64,000 nucleotides of DNA from Sphaerulina vaccinii. Lineage: Eukaryota; Ascomycota; Dothideomycetes; Mycosphaerellales; Mycosphaerellaceae. A program made the translations under genes and the position numbers. Positions 1-8,288 of the stretch are shown here, one piece after another (position 1 is the stretch's first letter; every line of letters begins with the position of its first letter). Location of the stretch: the NCBI GenBank assembly GCA_022570795.1, contig JAKUDP010000008.1, forward strand, positions 1,178,001-1,242,000, given 5' to 3'. Under the pieces are notes generated by a model. The model worked only from the letters and a program-made list of their open reading frames with translations. It made no database searches and was not told the origin of the DNA.

Positions 1-306
1 ATCCTTGGCTTTCGTGTCTTCCTTGATGAACCATGCCGAGATCTTGTCCTCATCGGCATTGTATCGATACACATACTTTCGGTTTGCTCTCAATGTGAAG
101 CCATTGTCAGTCTTCAGCTCTCCTTGCTCCGAGTACACAAGCTCGCCTGCAGTCGAGTGGGCAGTGGGAGAGCGTGGTCGAAATTGTGCCACTCCCTCAA
201 AAGTGCCAGAAGGAAATCCTGGCAAGCTGCTGTCCAAAGACCTGCGTAGTCGCCACGACCCCTTCAAGGCCTCGAATATGGTAGCAGCAACAGTCTTTGA
301 AGCCAT
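1..306 (-). CDS. DUF6314-like protein, N-terminal part (runs off the window)
   Basis: The reverse strand is open from an ATG at 306 to the window edge, so the C-terminal part is missing. The translation begins MASKTVAATIFEALKGSW and continues with an LRRSLDSS segment, then SGTFEGVAQF, LVYSEQGEL and RKYVYRY. The order G-x-W-x-L-x-R, S-G-x-F-x-G-x-A-x-F, Y-x-E-x-G and an aromatic Y-V-Y-R-Y strand is the pattern I associate with DUF6314, a small lipocalin-like beta-barrel family of unknown function found in bacteria and fungi. The upstream frame is open but has no ATG before 306, so this start is preferred. The family name is from memory of the pattern and needs a profile search; that the reverse-strand frame is coding is fairly secure. 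Confidence 0.6.
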   Translation of the reverse strand, partial: MASKTVAATIFEALKGSWRLRRSLDSSLPGFPSGTFEGVAQFRPRSPTAHSTAGELVYSEQGELKTDNGFTLRANRKYVYRYNADEDKISAWFIKEDTKAKD

Positions 307-548
307 CTCCGCAGAGTCTCGAAGTGTTGTGGTTATTGCCAAGTCACGAGAAGAAGAGGAAGACCGAAAGACGCTTGCACCACCATCTGCCCAAAGCTCT
401 CCGGCTCCATTCTCCGCTCGCTCTCCAAACAACGCGAGACCACGTCGTCGGCATCGAGAAGAGTGATTCTTGAAGCAAGTCATGGTCATGTCCATAATCA
501 TGGAAAGCATCACGACTCTCTCGTCTTCTCTCGAAGCAAAAGTCCGAT

Positions 549-1808
549 ATGGCAGCACCAGGAGGCAAGTTCTTCATACATGATGCACTGAGTACACCTG
601 CAGTTCATCACGAAAACTTCAAGCAGTTATGGAAGACCAAATGGGAGCAGCCTTCGAAGCTCGGCCTGTATCCTTTTATGTTCAATGCCCATGAAGACTT
701 CGAACCGATCGCCGAGCGACTGATTGCTGAAGGCCAAAAGGAGCCCTATGACTGGGACAAGTATGCAGAAGCATTCTTCCCCAAAGCAGAAGAGCTCCTA
801 GCAATAGCTGTGCAGGCTGAGAATGATGGCGACCAAGCCAGAGCATCAGAGTACTACATGCGAACGTCTGCAGTGTACAGAATCGCCCGGTTTCCTGCTC
901 CTCGGTCGGAGAAGCAACGTTATGCTTGGGGGCAGGGCAAAAGAGCAGCAAAGAAAGGGCTGGCCTTGCGAGAGCGGCCAACGCGAGAGATCGTGATTTC
1001 ACACAAGCATGGCTTGCCCCACGAGGGCAAAGATATCCCATTCTTCTACCACTTGCCGCCCGGCACGAGCAAAGAGAAGCCTGTACCACTTGTGATCATT
1101 CTCACTGGTCTCGATGGCTATAGAACAGAGCTGGCTGTGTGGATAGAAGGATGGTCACAGAAAGGCGTTGGAGTTCTGATACTGGAGATCCCAGGCACTG
1201 GTGACTCTCCAGCAGATCCGAGAGATCCTACCTCTCCTGATCGTCAATTTTCAAGTCTGTTGGACTGGGTTGATGAGCAGCCAGAGATCGATCAGACACG
1301 AAAAGTGATGTGGGCATTCAGTACTGGAGGCTACTATGGGATCCGGCTTGCACATACACACCCATATCGACTTACTGGAATCGTTGCTCTCGGTGGAGGA
1401 TGTCACCATATGTTCAGCCCCGAGTGGCTTTCCCATGCCAATCATCTTGAGTATCCGTTCGACCTGGCGACCACTTTGGCCTACAAGTTCGGCTATGGCG
1501 GTGATCTCGAGACTTTCAAGAAGGAGGCAATGAAGTTCTCGTTGCTGGAAGATGGTACATTGAACAAGCCAGTGTGCACAAGGCTGTTGCTAGTCAACGG
1601 CGTCAATGACGAGATATTTCCGATCGATGACTACTATCTAGCGCTCCAGCATGGTCCTCCGAAAGAAGCTCGATTTGTGCCAAACAGGAAGCATATGGGC
1701 GAGCCGGAAAGCTTCTTCGTCATCTTGCAATGGATATATGATCTGTTTGGACTTGAGGGGAAGCCGGCTGATCAGATGAAGATAATACCTTCGAAGTACG
1801 GTAGATAG
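549..1808 (+). CDS. Ayg1/FrsA-like alpha/beta hydrolase
   Basis: Single exon, 419 aa. It is an alpha/beta hydrolase of the group that includes Aspergillus Ayg1, which shortens heptaketide pyrones in DHN-melanin synthesis, and bacterial FrsA/DUF1100 proteins. Visible features are a helical N-terminal half (residues 40-130), an oxyanion-side strand at ILTGLDGYR (about 184-192), a GTGDSP turn (216-221), and the nucleophile elbow FSTGGYYG with Ser258. Asp354 in GVNDEIFPIDD and His382 in KHMGEP complete a plausible triad. The length agrees with Ayg1 (about 400 aa). No polyketide synthase is visible nearby, so a melanin role cannot be inferred from context. A general esterase or C-C hydrolase acting on a polyketide is the alternative. 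Confidence 0.85.
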   Translation: MAAPGGKFFIHDALSTPAVHHENFKQLWKTKWEQPSKLGLYPFMFNAHEDFEPIAERLIAEGQKEPYDWDKYAEAFFPKAEELLAIAVQAENDGDQARASEYYMRTSAVYRIARFPAPRSEKQRYAWGQGKRAAKKGLALRERPTREIVISHKHGLPHEGKDIPFFYHLPPGTSKEKPVPLVIILTGLDGYRTELAVWIEGWSQKGVGVLILEIPGTGDSPADPRDPTSPDRQFSSLLDWVDEQPEIDQTRKVMWAFSTGGYYGIRLAHTHPYRLTGIVALGGGCHHMFSPEWLSHANHLEYPFDLATTLAYKFGYGGDLETFKKEAMKFSLLEDGTLNKPVCTRLLLVNGVNDEIFPIDDYYLALQHGPPKEARFVPNRKHMGEPESFFVILQWIYDLFGLEGKPADQMKIIPSKYGR

Positions 1809-1990
1809 ATCATAGTCTTCTGTTCTACGTGCAATCCAGTACTCACTCCGCTCGTTTGCCAGTGTCTACACAATGCTCCTGCCTCAAATCAATGCCAAGC
1901 CATTGAGTCCCCACTTTTCATTCTCGAACTTCCATTCTGTTTCCTGCCATCAACCTCACTTCCATCACTTTCGCCAGCACAACAGCAACC

Positions 1991-2404
1991 ATGGACGCAG
2001 ACGAGGACTTCGACATCGACCCAGCCATCGCCGCGGCTATGGGCTTCGGTGGCTTTGGAGCCCAGAAGGCACAAAAGAGGAAATTCAACGCAAATGACGG
2101 ATTCGTGGACCCGAGTCTAGGAAAAGCCTCTGCTGCACACGGGACTGGAGCGAACAATATGCCACTTCGAGACAGCAAGGAGAAGTTAGCCAAAGTAGTG
2201 TCAGAAGAGTCCTCGCAGCACGTAGCGCCGACCGCTACTGCAAATGCTCAGAGTTCTGAATCTGTGGCAGCATATGACCCGCAGACACAAGAAAGTCCCA
2301 GTCTCGAGGCGCTCAGATTTGGTGTCCGCAATGTTCGCGGTGATATGGTGTACTTTTCGAAGAGCTTTCTGGAAGATCCTTGGGCTGGATTGAAGCCTCA
2401 ATGA
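1991..2404 (+). CDS. Small conserved acidic protein, function unknown
   Basis: 137 aa, single exon. The N-terminus is acidic (MDADEDFDIDPAIAAAMGF), followed by Gly/Phe residues and a basic KAQKRKF patch that could act in nuclear import. The middle (residues 50-100) looks disordered. The C-terminus YFSKSFLEDPWAGL is ordered-looking and probably the conserved core; comparable short fungal proteins end in F-x-x-S-F-x-E-D-P-W. No enzyme motif is visible. The start is the first ATG after a pyrimidine-rich leader and gives the acidic start. I do not recognise a function. Confidence 0.7.
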   Translation: MDADEDFDIDPAIAAAMGFGGFGAQKAQKRKFNANDGFVDPSLGKASAAHGTGANNMPLRDSKEKLAKVVSEESSQHVAPTATANAQSSESVAAYDPQTQESPSLEALRFGVRNVRGDMVYFSKSFLEDPWAGLKPQ

Positions 2405-2557
2405 GGATGTTCAACTCTGCGCGAGTGGCAAGGACATGGGTTCACGCAGAGCAGGTCGCGGAAATGAGCTGCGAAAAATGTGCTCCCAGTTGTCCTTCTT
2501 CAAGGACAAACCATCACTGCTGCATCGACACTGAAACACCATCAGCGCAAACCAGAT

Positions 2558-3072
2558 ATGGCACATATCGACTTGAAACGCGCACGAGCCCATATTGAGC
2601 AGCTATTTGACTATCAATTCAAGGATATCGGGATCTTTCGAGAAGCTTTGTGTGATATTCACTACCTCAGAGAAGGCCAGCGGGCACCCAACGAGGACCT
2701 CGCTTCCATCGGCAGAAAGGTTTTGAACTTGATACTGTCAACGGATGCATACAATGTGGGGACATTGAAGAGTGCGCGCACAATAATGTAAACAGCACAT
2801 ACTCATGTGCTGATTCTGACATAGGGGAGTCGATCAAGGACACAACGGCAACTCTACACCCGAAAACCCTCAACGCGATTGGCCGAGGGCTAGAGCTTCA
2901 CTTGATCTACGGCCTGGAACATCAAGATCAAGTGGTTTCGCAGAGAGATCGAATGGTCATGCAGAGAGACATGGCAGCTGCGGTCGAAGCCACTTTCGGT
3001 GCAATCTTTGTGGATTCTGACAAGGACTTGGCGGTAGTGGAGCGAGACATGGAACATTTTGGCCTGTGGTAA
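2558..3072 (+). CDS. RNase III-fold protein, catalytically degenerate (paralog 1)
   Basis: Two exons, 2558-2771 and 2825-3072, with a 53-bp phase-1 intron (GTGCGC...TAG), give 153 aa. The fold is RNase III-like: the signature region is N45-E-D-L-A-S-I-G-R, where an active enzyme has N-E-R-L-E-F-L-G-D, and the C-terminal helix reads AAAVEATFGAIFVD, where an active enzyme has a D-V-F-E-A-x-x-G-A-x-x-x-D pattern. The second signature Glu is Ala, the signature Asp is Arg, and the Asp of the last helix is Ala, so metal-dependent cleavage is not expected. No dsRNA-binding domain follows. The neighbouring gene is its tandem paralog, with the same length and intron phase. A role as a dsRNA- or ribosome-binding scaffold is only a guess. 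Confidence 0.75.
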
Positions 3073-3314
3073 GATCCAACCACATCTCTATGGTAAGCTG
3101 AATAGTCGTGGCGCCTCGGATCCCATGGTCAGTTCTCGTTGCATCTCGCGAGCGCTTCCTTTGCACAGGTGAGCGCCTTAGACAGCCTGCAGTATCAAAG
3201 ACATCTTGCGAGATGAAAGCCATGTCTTGCAAGCAAACAAGTGGATGCAGCAGTAACGATTGCTACTTATACAAATGCTGATCTTAGCTGGTGAAGCACT
3301 TCATCCTCCAAACC

Positions 3315-3824
3315 ATGGCGCCTCTTCAGGATCAAGCAAGTGAGCGCATCGAGGAGATCTTTAAGTACAGAGTCGAAGACGCAAATTCACTCGCAGAAGC
3401 TCTGTGGGCAGCTCAGCCTATTCACACCGGCACTCGCCAGCTCAGGGACGGAAACAAAGATCTAGCACTCGTAGGAGATTCCGTGATCAAGACGGTCTTG
3501 GTTACGGATTCCTACGAACAAAACATGTCAAAAGGTCGGTGGTCTGAGCCAACACGACTAGCCATAACTAACGCATATGCAGGCGCATCTACACAGCGCA
3601 CGGGAGCTACACAGTCAAATGCCAATCTGGACATCGTAGGTCGCGCACAAGGACTGGACAAGTTTCTGGTCTTGGATCCTGGCATGGGAGGTGGTCCTTC
3701 GCCATACATGGTGGCGACTGGGGTTGAAGCGATATTTGGTGCCGTGTATATCGACTCTGGCTTGGACATCGATGTGGTGAAGACAGGTATGCTTGCTATG
3801 GGACTGCTGAAGGAAGTGTTCTAG
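3315..3824 (+). CDS. RNase III-fold protein, catalytically degenerate (paralog 2)
   Basis: Exons 3315-3534 and 3583-3824 are separated by a 48-bp phase-1 intron ending ACTAACGCATATGCAG. The intron is a multiple of three and has no stop, so the frame also reads through it. The spliced protein is 153 aa, the same as the gene just upstream. The signature is N47-K-D-L-A-L-V-G-D-S: the second acidic residue is Ala while the Asp is kept. The last helix reads VATGVEAIFGAVYID, keeping Glu but not Asp. So two of the four usual metal ligands are missing. Intron position and phase match paralog 1, showing tandem duplication. The start is chosen at MAPLQDQ; an in-frame ATG at 3291 would add eight residues. 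Confidence 0.75.
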   Translation: MAPLQDQASERIEEIFKYRVEDANSLAEALWAAQPIHTGTRQLRDGNKDLALVGDSVIKTVLVTDSYEQNMSKGRWSEPTRLAITNAYAGASTQRTGATQSNANLDIVGRAQGLDKFLVLDPGMGGGPSPYMVATGVEAIFGAVYIDSGLDIDVVKTGMLAMGLLKEVF

Positions 3825-3904
3825 GCATACGCTGGCAATTGGCTGGGATTCGGAAATGGCATAAGTCTGCATGTGTGATTCGGAAGATCTATCACATACC
3901 TGGC

Positions 3905-4467
3905 TCACTTCTTCGTAGGCCTCACACGATAGATCTCATACTCGATCGCCACTTTCCCATCCTCAACTGTCCACCTTCCCTCTGCTACCCACGCCGAGCT
4001 CTCTATCCACTTCAAATCAGGATCACTGGTTTCCATGATCGGTGTGGCGAATAGCTCATGGTCACCATATTGCGTCGTCTTTGCATCTTCAGTTCCCATA
4101 ATCGCCGCCACACATGCCTCATCGACTTGCATGAGGCCATCGTAATGCACATATATGCTCTCGCCTTTGTCTGTGCGAAGACTTATTCGGACATCGATGT
4201 TTCCCGTGCTGGTTTCTGGGTTGAGCTGTGCGAGTGGTAAGTCTTAAGAAAGGTATGGGCGAGTTGGGAGACTTACGAGAAACCAGTCTCCGCTACCTGG
4301 GAGGAGCTCTGCTTTAGCGTCTGGCATCAACGCGCTTCCTTTGAGCCAACCAGTGTGCAGAGGTACAACTGTTGCTGAGGTCCGCCCTTGACTTTGCCGA
4401 CTGGGAGCATATTGGGTCTATCGAAGTAGGCCCGCATGGTGAAGTAGTGCTCGAGTGTTGGTGCCAT
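3905..4467 (-). CDS. DUF3237-family protein, frame broken near the N-terminus
   Basis: Reverse-strand exons lie on either side of a 51-bp intron (4226-4276, GTAAGT...CACAG). Exon 2 reads LNPETSTGNIDVRISLRT, YVHYDGLM, AKTTQYGDHELFATPIMETS, WVAEGRWTVEDGKVAIEYEIYRV, a good DUF3237 beta-barrel C-terminus. Exon 1 starts MAPTLEHYFTMRAYFDRP and runs to VGKVKGG in one frame. The continuing family sequence (TSATVVPLHTGWLKG, LLPGSGDWFL) lies in another frame from about 4382 down. The gap is too small for an intron, so the gene has lost one base there, or the assembly has an indel. The first frame stops at a TGA soon after. Function of the family is unknown. The identification is sound; whether it is a live gene is open. 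Confidence 0.65.
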
Positions 4468-5284
4468 GGTTACTGGAATGGAAGTTCTGTGCTATGCCTG
4501 CTAATTGCTGCGTAGATCTGTATACCACGTCCTTTCCGAGTGGTAACAACTGATAACAACTGATACTTATCCACAGCTCTGTCAATGAGAACCATCGTCA
4601 TGGTAGCGAGGCAGACGTCACTGTCTCACTAGATAAGGGAAGCTGGTTTAGTCTTCGCATGGTATAGCTTATATGCGAAGATACTCCGATACCAAAGTTT
4701 TTGACAGACCTCAGCCTTATGCTCTGGTCTGACAAGTACTCTTCGCGTTTCTAGCAGGCTCTCCATGACCATGACGTTCACAGATTCTATACTGCGAACA
4801 TCGGCCGATTCACCTTCCCAAGCTCCCATACTGGTCTTGGCTATCACGAGAAGCACTGTTCCGAAGTAGTCATCACGATGGAGTAGCTTGTTGAGTGAAA
4901 GGGCTCGAAAGGGATGACTCTGCGAGGAAGAAGTATAGGAGTCCTTAAAGGACCGAGCTTGAAGCCCAGTATCCTTAAAGAACAAAAGAACCAAAACAAG
5001 CAACATCAGCTCGATGGTACTATGAAAGAATTCACGAACTAGGCTGGCTAACCTATGTTAGTGTACACTTCAACGGACTCGGCGCAGTATCATTCAATGA
5101 CAACAACTTACGCGCCTTAGCCACTAGGCTGATGATGTTTGTTAAGTGAGAAGATATGCAGGATGTACATTATTTATGTCAATCTCTATTGATTCTGAAG
5201 TCAGACTGAGTCGTCGTTGATAAAGCGGCACAAGTGTGATAGGATATCAAAGTCTCTGTACAAGCCCGTTGGTCATAGAACGTC
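4468..5284. other. Intergenic, no convincing gene
   Basis: About 0.8 kb between the DUF3237 start and the 3' end of PRI1. A reverse-strand open frame at 4629-5006 (125 aa, hydrophobic start MLLVLVLLFF) exists, but it has no recognisable domain and no splice support. There is a short direct duplication of CCTTAAAG(G/A)A near 4940-4980. No tRNA or terminator structure was found. Confidence 0.4.
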
Positions 5285-6889
5285 TCAGAAATCCATGCTA
5301 TCATCTTCCCGCTCACGCTTACCTCTGCTTTCTTCCTTCAACAAGCTCGCAACATGACCCCTGAAGTACTCCACATACGGCTTCAGACTAGTCTTCTGCC
5401 AGTCTTGCACCTTTGCCCTTTGCTCCTCGCCCATGCTTGCACCCTGGTTCTTGTCCCACTGATCGATCTCATCTAGGAGATCAGTGACCAGAGGAACCTT
5501 GAACGGATCAAACTCCTCCACTCGCCTCATGTCTATAGGCACACAGACACGACCTGTGCCGGGATGAATGACGAAAGGCGATTTGAGCAAATGGTTCAGC
5601 TTCTTGGACACCTCGGCATCAAGACGTGGGTAGGTGTACTCCAGTCTCACGTCTTGCTTCGCCTCCACCAGTTGCTTCGTGGACAATGTGCCCAGACTAC
5701 CAGCCTCTGCCAGAGCGTCTATGTCTGCCCACTTCTGAGTCGAAGTACGACCACTCGCCGAGTCCCACTTCTTCTTTAATGCTGAAGTGAGCTTCTCGTC
5801 TGGTATCATTGTCAAGAGCTTCTCGATGCGTTCATCTTCCTGCCACGGATCCTGCTCCGCCAGTATGTCCTCCTTGAAGTAAGGCGTCAGAAGATCCAGA
5901 CTTCTTTCAATGTGCGGATGCAAAGGTCGTCGTCGCAGCGTCCTCTTCGAGTTCTCATTTCCTTTCAGTATCTCCAGATAGTTCGCCACTGCCTTGCGTT
6001 TGCTATCATCCATTTCTCGAGCTCGCTTGTCACTGACCCATGCGTGCGCACCTCTTCGCCCAGAATAGACCCACATGATGTGCTGGAAGCCAAAGTCCTC
6101 TCGTAATGCTGTGTCAATGACCTTAATTGCCATGACTATAAACCTCCAGCACTTCTTGCAGATCTTCGTGCCTGTGCAGCACGTTCGGATTGGATCGTAA
6201 TCTGTCATATCGATATCGAAGACCAGTTCCTTCATCACAGGCTTGAACTTGGAAGCGCTTTTCAACGACTTGCGATCTTTCGGATTTATATTATACTGCG
6301 GTCCGATTTCGAATCGTTCTGGCGCCATTTGCACGCATTGTTTGCGCAACAAGTCTGCAGAGGGAAATGACAGATATCGAATCACTCGGTTCTCTGGCAG
6401 CCAGAAGGAGAACTCTCTGTTTTGAAAGTCCGGCTGTGGCGTCGCAGAGTGGTTCAGCCATTGGAACAGTGGTCGAAATGGACATAGACGCGAGTAGTAT
6501 TGCTTAAGCGTGTCTGGCTCGGCGAACTTCGACTTTGGTGCCGATTGTGGTAGTGGTGGTTGCGGACTGGCGTCTGGTTTTGGCGCGCTGGAGGAGAATT
6601 CGTCGTCGTCATCGTCATCGTCGTCGAACATGTCGTCAAGGCCATTGCTCGTCGCGGTCGCCTTTGGTGTGTCGTCTGCCATGTCTACGTCTTCGCCATT
6701 CTCAGCACCAGCTTGACATGGCGCGTCTGGCAGAGCGATATCCTCCTGACTGCCGGCATCTTCGCTGGCAGGAGATGTGGCGTGAGGCATGTTGGGTATG
6801 ACTGTATCGTGGGTTGTGAGTTGTGGTGAGCATCGAGAAGAACAAGATGGAGTTGAAAGACGCGTCAAAACGCGGGTCGCGCTTGCCAT
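5285..6889 (-). CDS. PRI1: DNA primase small (catalytic) subunit
   Basis: Single exon, 534 aa from the first ATG. It is the p48/p49 catalytic subunit of the DNA polymerase alpha-primase complex, which makes RNA primers at origins and on the lagging strand. Key marks are YYSRLCPF (131-138), the metal-binding D-x-D in ELVFDIDM (about 221-228) with a further Asp in DYD, a Cys-rich zinc site CCTGTKICKKC (237-247), and SGRRGAHAW (276-284), which in this family lines the nucleotide-binding site. An acidic low-complexity run of about nine Asp (86-96) precedes the domain. The likely start is Met34 (position 6790), since the preceding 33 residues look like translated leader; the upstream ATG cannot be excluded. 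It is divergent from the DUF1917 gene with about 160-260 bp between starts. Confidence 0.95.
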   Translation of the reverse strand: MASATRVLTRLSTPSCSSRCSPQLTTHDTVIPNMPHATSPASEDAGSQEDIALPDAPCQAGAENGEDVDMADDTPKATATSNGLDDMFDDDDDDDDEFSSSAPKPDASPQPPLPQSAPKSKFAEPDTLKQYYSRLCPFRPLFQWLNHSATPQPDFQNREFSFWLPENRVIRYLSFPSADLLRKQCVQMAPERFEIGPQYNINPKDRKSLKSASKFKPVMKELVFDIDMTDYDPIRTCCTGTKICKKCWRFIVMAIKVIDTALREDFGFQHIMWVYSGRRGAHAWVSDKRAREMDDSKRKAVANYLEILKGNENSKRTLRRRPLHPHIERSLDLLTPYFKEDILAEQDPWQEDERIEKLLTMIPDEKLTSALKKKWDSASGRTSTQKWADIDALAEAGSLGTLSTKQLVEAKQDVRLEYTYPRLDAEVSKKLNHLLKSPFVIHPGTGRVCVPIDMRRVEEFDPFKVPLVTDLLDEIDQWDKNQGASMGEEQRAKVQDWQKTSLKPYVEYFRGHVASLLKEESRGKREREDDSMDF

Positions 6890-7051
6890 GGAAATTAGAG
6901 TTTACTAGCGCAAATGCACCTGCCAAGAATGAGATTGTTCCCAATCTCAGGATTCAACTTCTCTACTTCTACTTCTACTTCACACACCACGACATGCTGT
7001 GAACCTAGAACACCACAGCGAGCCGGCAATTCGTCGACATCCATTTCAACA

Positions 7052-8288
7052 ATGGCACAGGACGAGTCCGTTGACGGCGATGGCTGGATATCAGATGAGA
7101 GCAGCTTCTATGGTATGCTGCATACTCCTAATGGCAGCCATGTGGCTGATACAGGTAGGCGACGAAGATGCGAGGGCAGCGTGTGAGCTGGCAGCACATC
7201 GGCCTTTGAAGCGTGCATACCATCCTCCAGTGCCTCAAGCTGTGATAAAGAAGATCAAGATCAGCTCTCCGCCCGCCTTTTCTTCAGGCTCTGTGATAAC
7301 CCGACCCAAAGACGAATCAAGCAGCGAAACGGACATCCTGAGCTTCCTGAAGTCGCGTCCTCAAATTGCAGACCTCGGCAAGAAGCAGAAGGCGGTCGTG
7401 CCCAGCAATGGATCCACGTTATTGACCGATCGCGTCGAAGTTCCCGACCGCTTCGATGGTCGTCAAAGCGCCTGGCAGCGCAATGAGACCATCGAGGCCT
7501 TTCTTCTCCGCAATCCAGTCGCTGATCCTTCAACAGCCATGAGCACTCTGGATGGCAGAGGATGGCTCTGGGTCGGCAGTCCGACAATGCCGCGCGCACA
7601 GGTTCAGAAGCGCAAGCCATGCGACGAGGAGGCTTTCGAGCGCGGCAGCTGTGCTCTACTCGAGGCCTTTGAGAATCGTCGAGCAGCTGTCGAGAAGGAG
7701 TACTCTGGCAAAGCTCCGGGCACAATCACGAAAAAGTTGACGCCGCACCGAGAGGAGCTTGAGCGCGAGCTACTTGCACATGCGGTCTCCACTGGCATGA
7801 CAAGTGGAAAGTGGATGATATTTCCTCGCAAAGATGATCTGCCTCATTTCTGGCGGTAGGTGAACAGTCTCCTACACGCATAAGATATATGCTAAGACTT
7901 TTCCAGGGCTGTGGCAACTGCAACGTCTGAGGGAAGACTAGGCTCGACTTCAAAAAGCGCTGTCTACGATCCAGACAAATCAGAGACACTGATCTGCGTC
8001 TACAATGACGACTTCTCGGACAGTGATGAGGTCCGTCGTGTGCTGAAGGAGCTTGTCAACCTGGATCTCTGCCACGCGGGAGGAAAGCCGATATACTACA
8101 AATGCGACGCCTATACTCACCTGAACATCTTCTCGGACAATAGGTGGAAACTAAGAGCCAGTCTTTACTCGAGCAAAGAGATCCTGAACAACGAAACCAA
8201 AGCCTTTGCCAGCGGGCCTGTCTCGAGGCTGAAGAAGCGTAACGTGGAACGCGACGTCTACTCAGTGACTGGTGACGATATTTCTTAA
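7052..8288 (+). CDS. DUF1917 (BLES03/C11orf68-like) protein
   Basis: Three exons: 7052-7112, 7159-7855 and 7907-8288, with introns of 46 and 51 bp (GTATGC...GTAG; GTAGGT...CCAG). Splicing joins SFYG to DEDARAACEL and FWR to AVATATSEGRLG. The family core is clear: GRGWLWVGSP, GKWMIFP, LPHFWRAVATAT, EGRLG, TLICVYNDDFSDSDEVRRVL, PIYYKCDAYTHLNI and LYSSKEI. DUF1917 proteins have an eIF4E-like fold and an unknown function. The N-terminal 100 residues are basic and Ser-rich and probably disordered, with a possible nuclear import patch (AVIKKIKIS). The gene is divergent from PRI1 and may share its promoter. Confidence 0.88.

Noticed and set aside
5..466. Forward open frame of 153 codons at the left edge
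   Set aside because: The reverse strand over 1-306 gives a coherent DUF6314-like sequence; the forward frame is its shadow.
4629..5006. Reverse-strand frame of 125 codons with a hydrophobic start
   Set aside because: No domain, no splice context and no natural composition beyond the first residues; kept only as a note in the intergenic entry.
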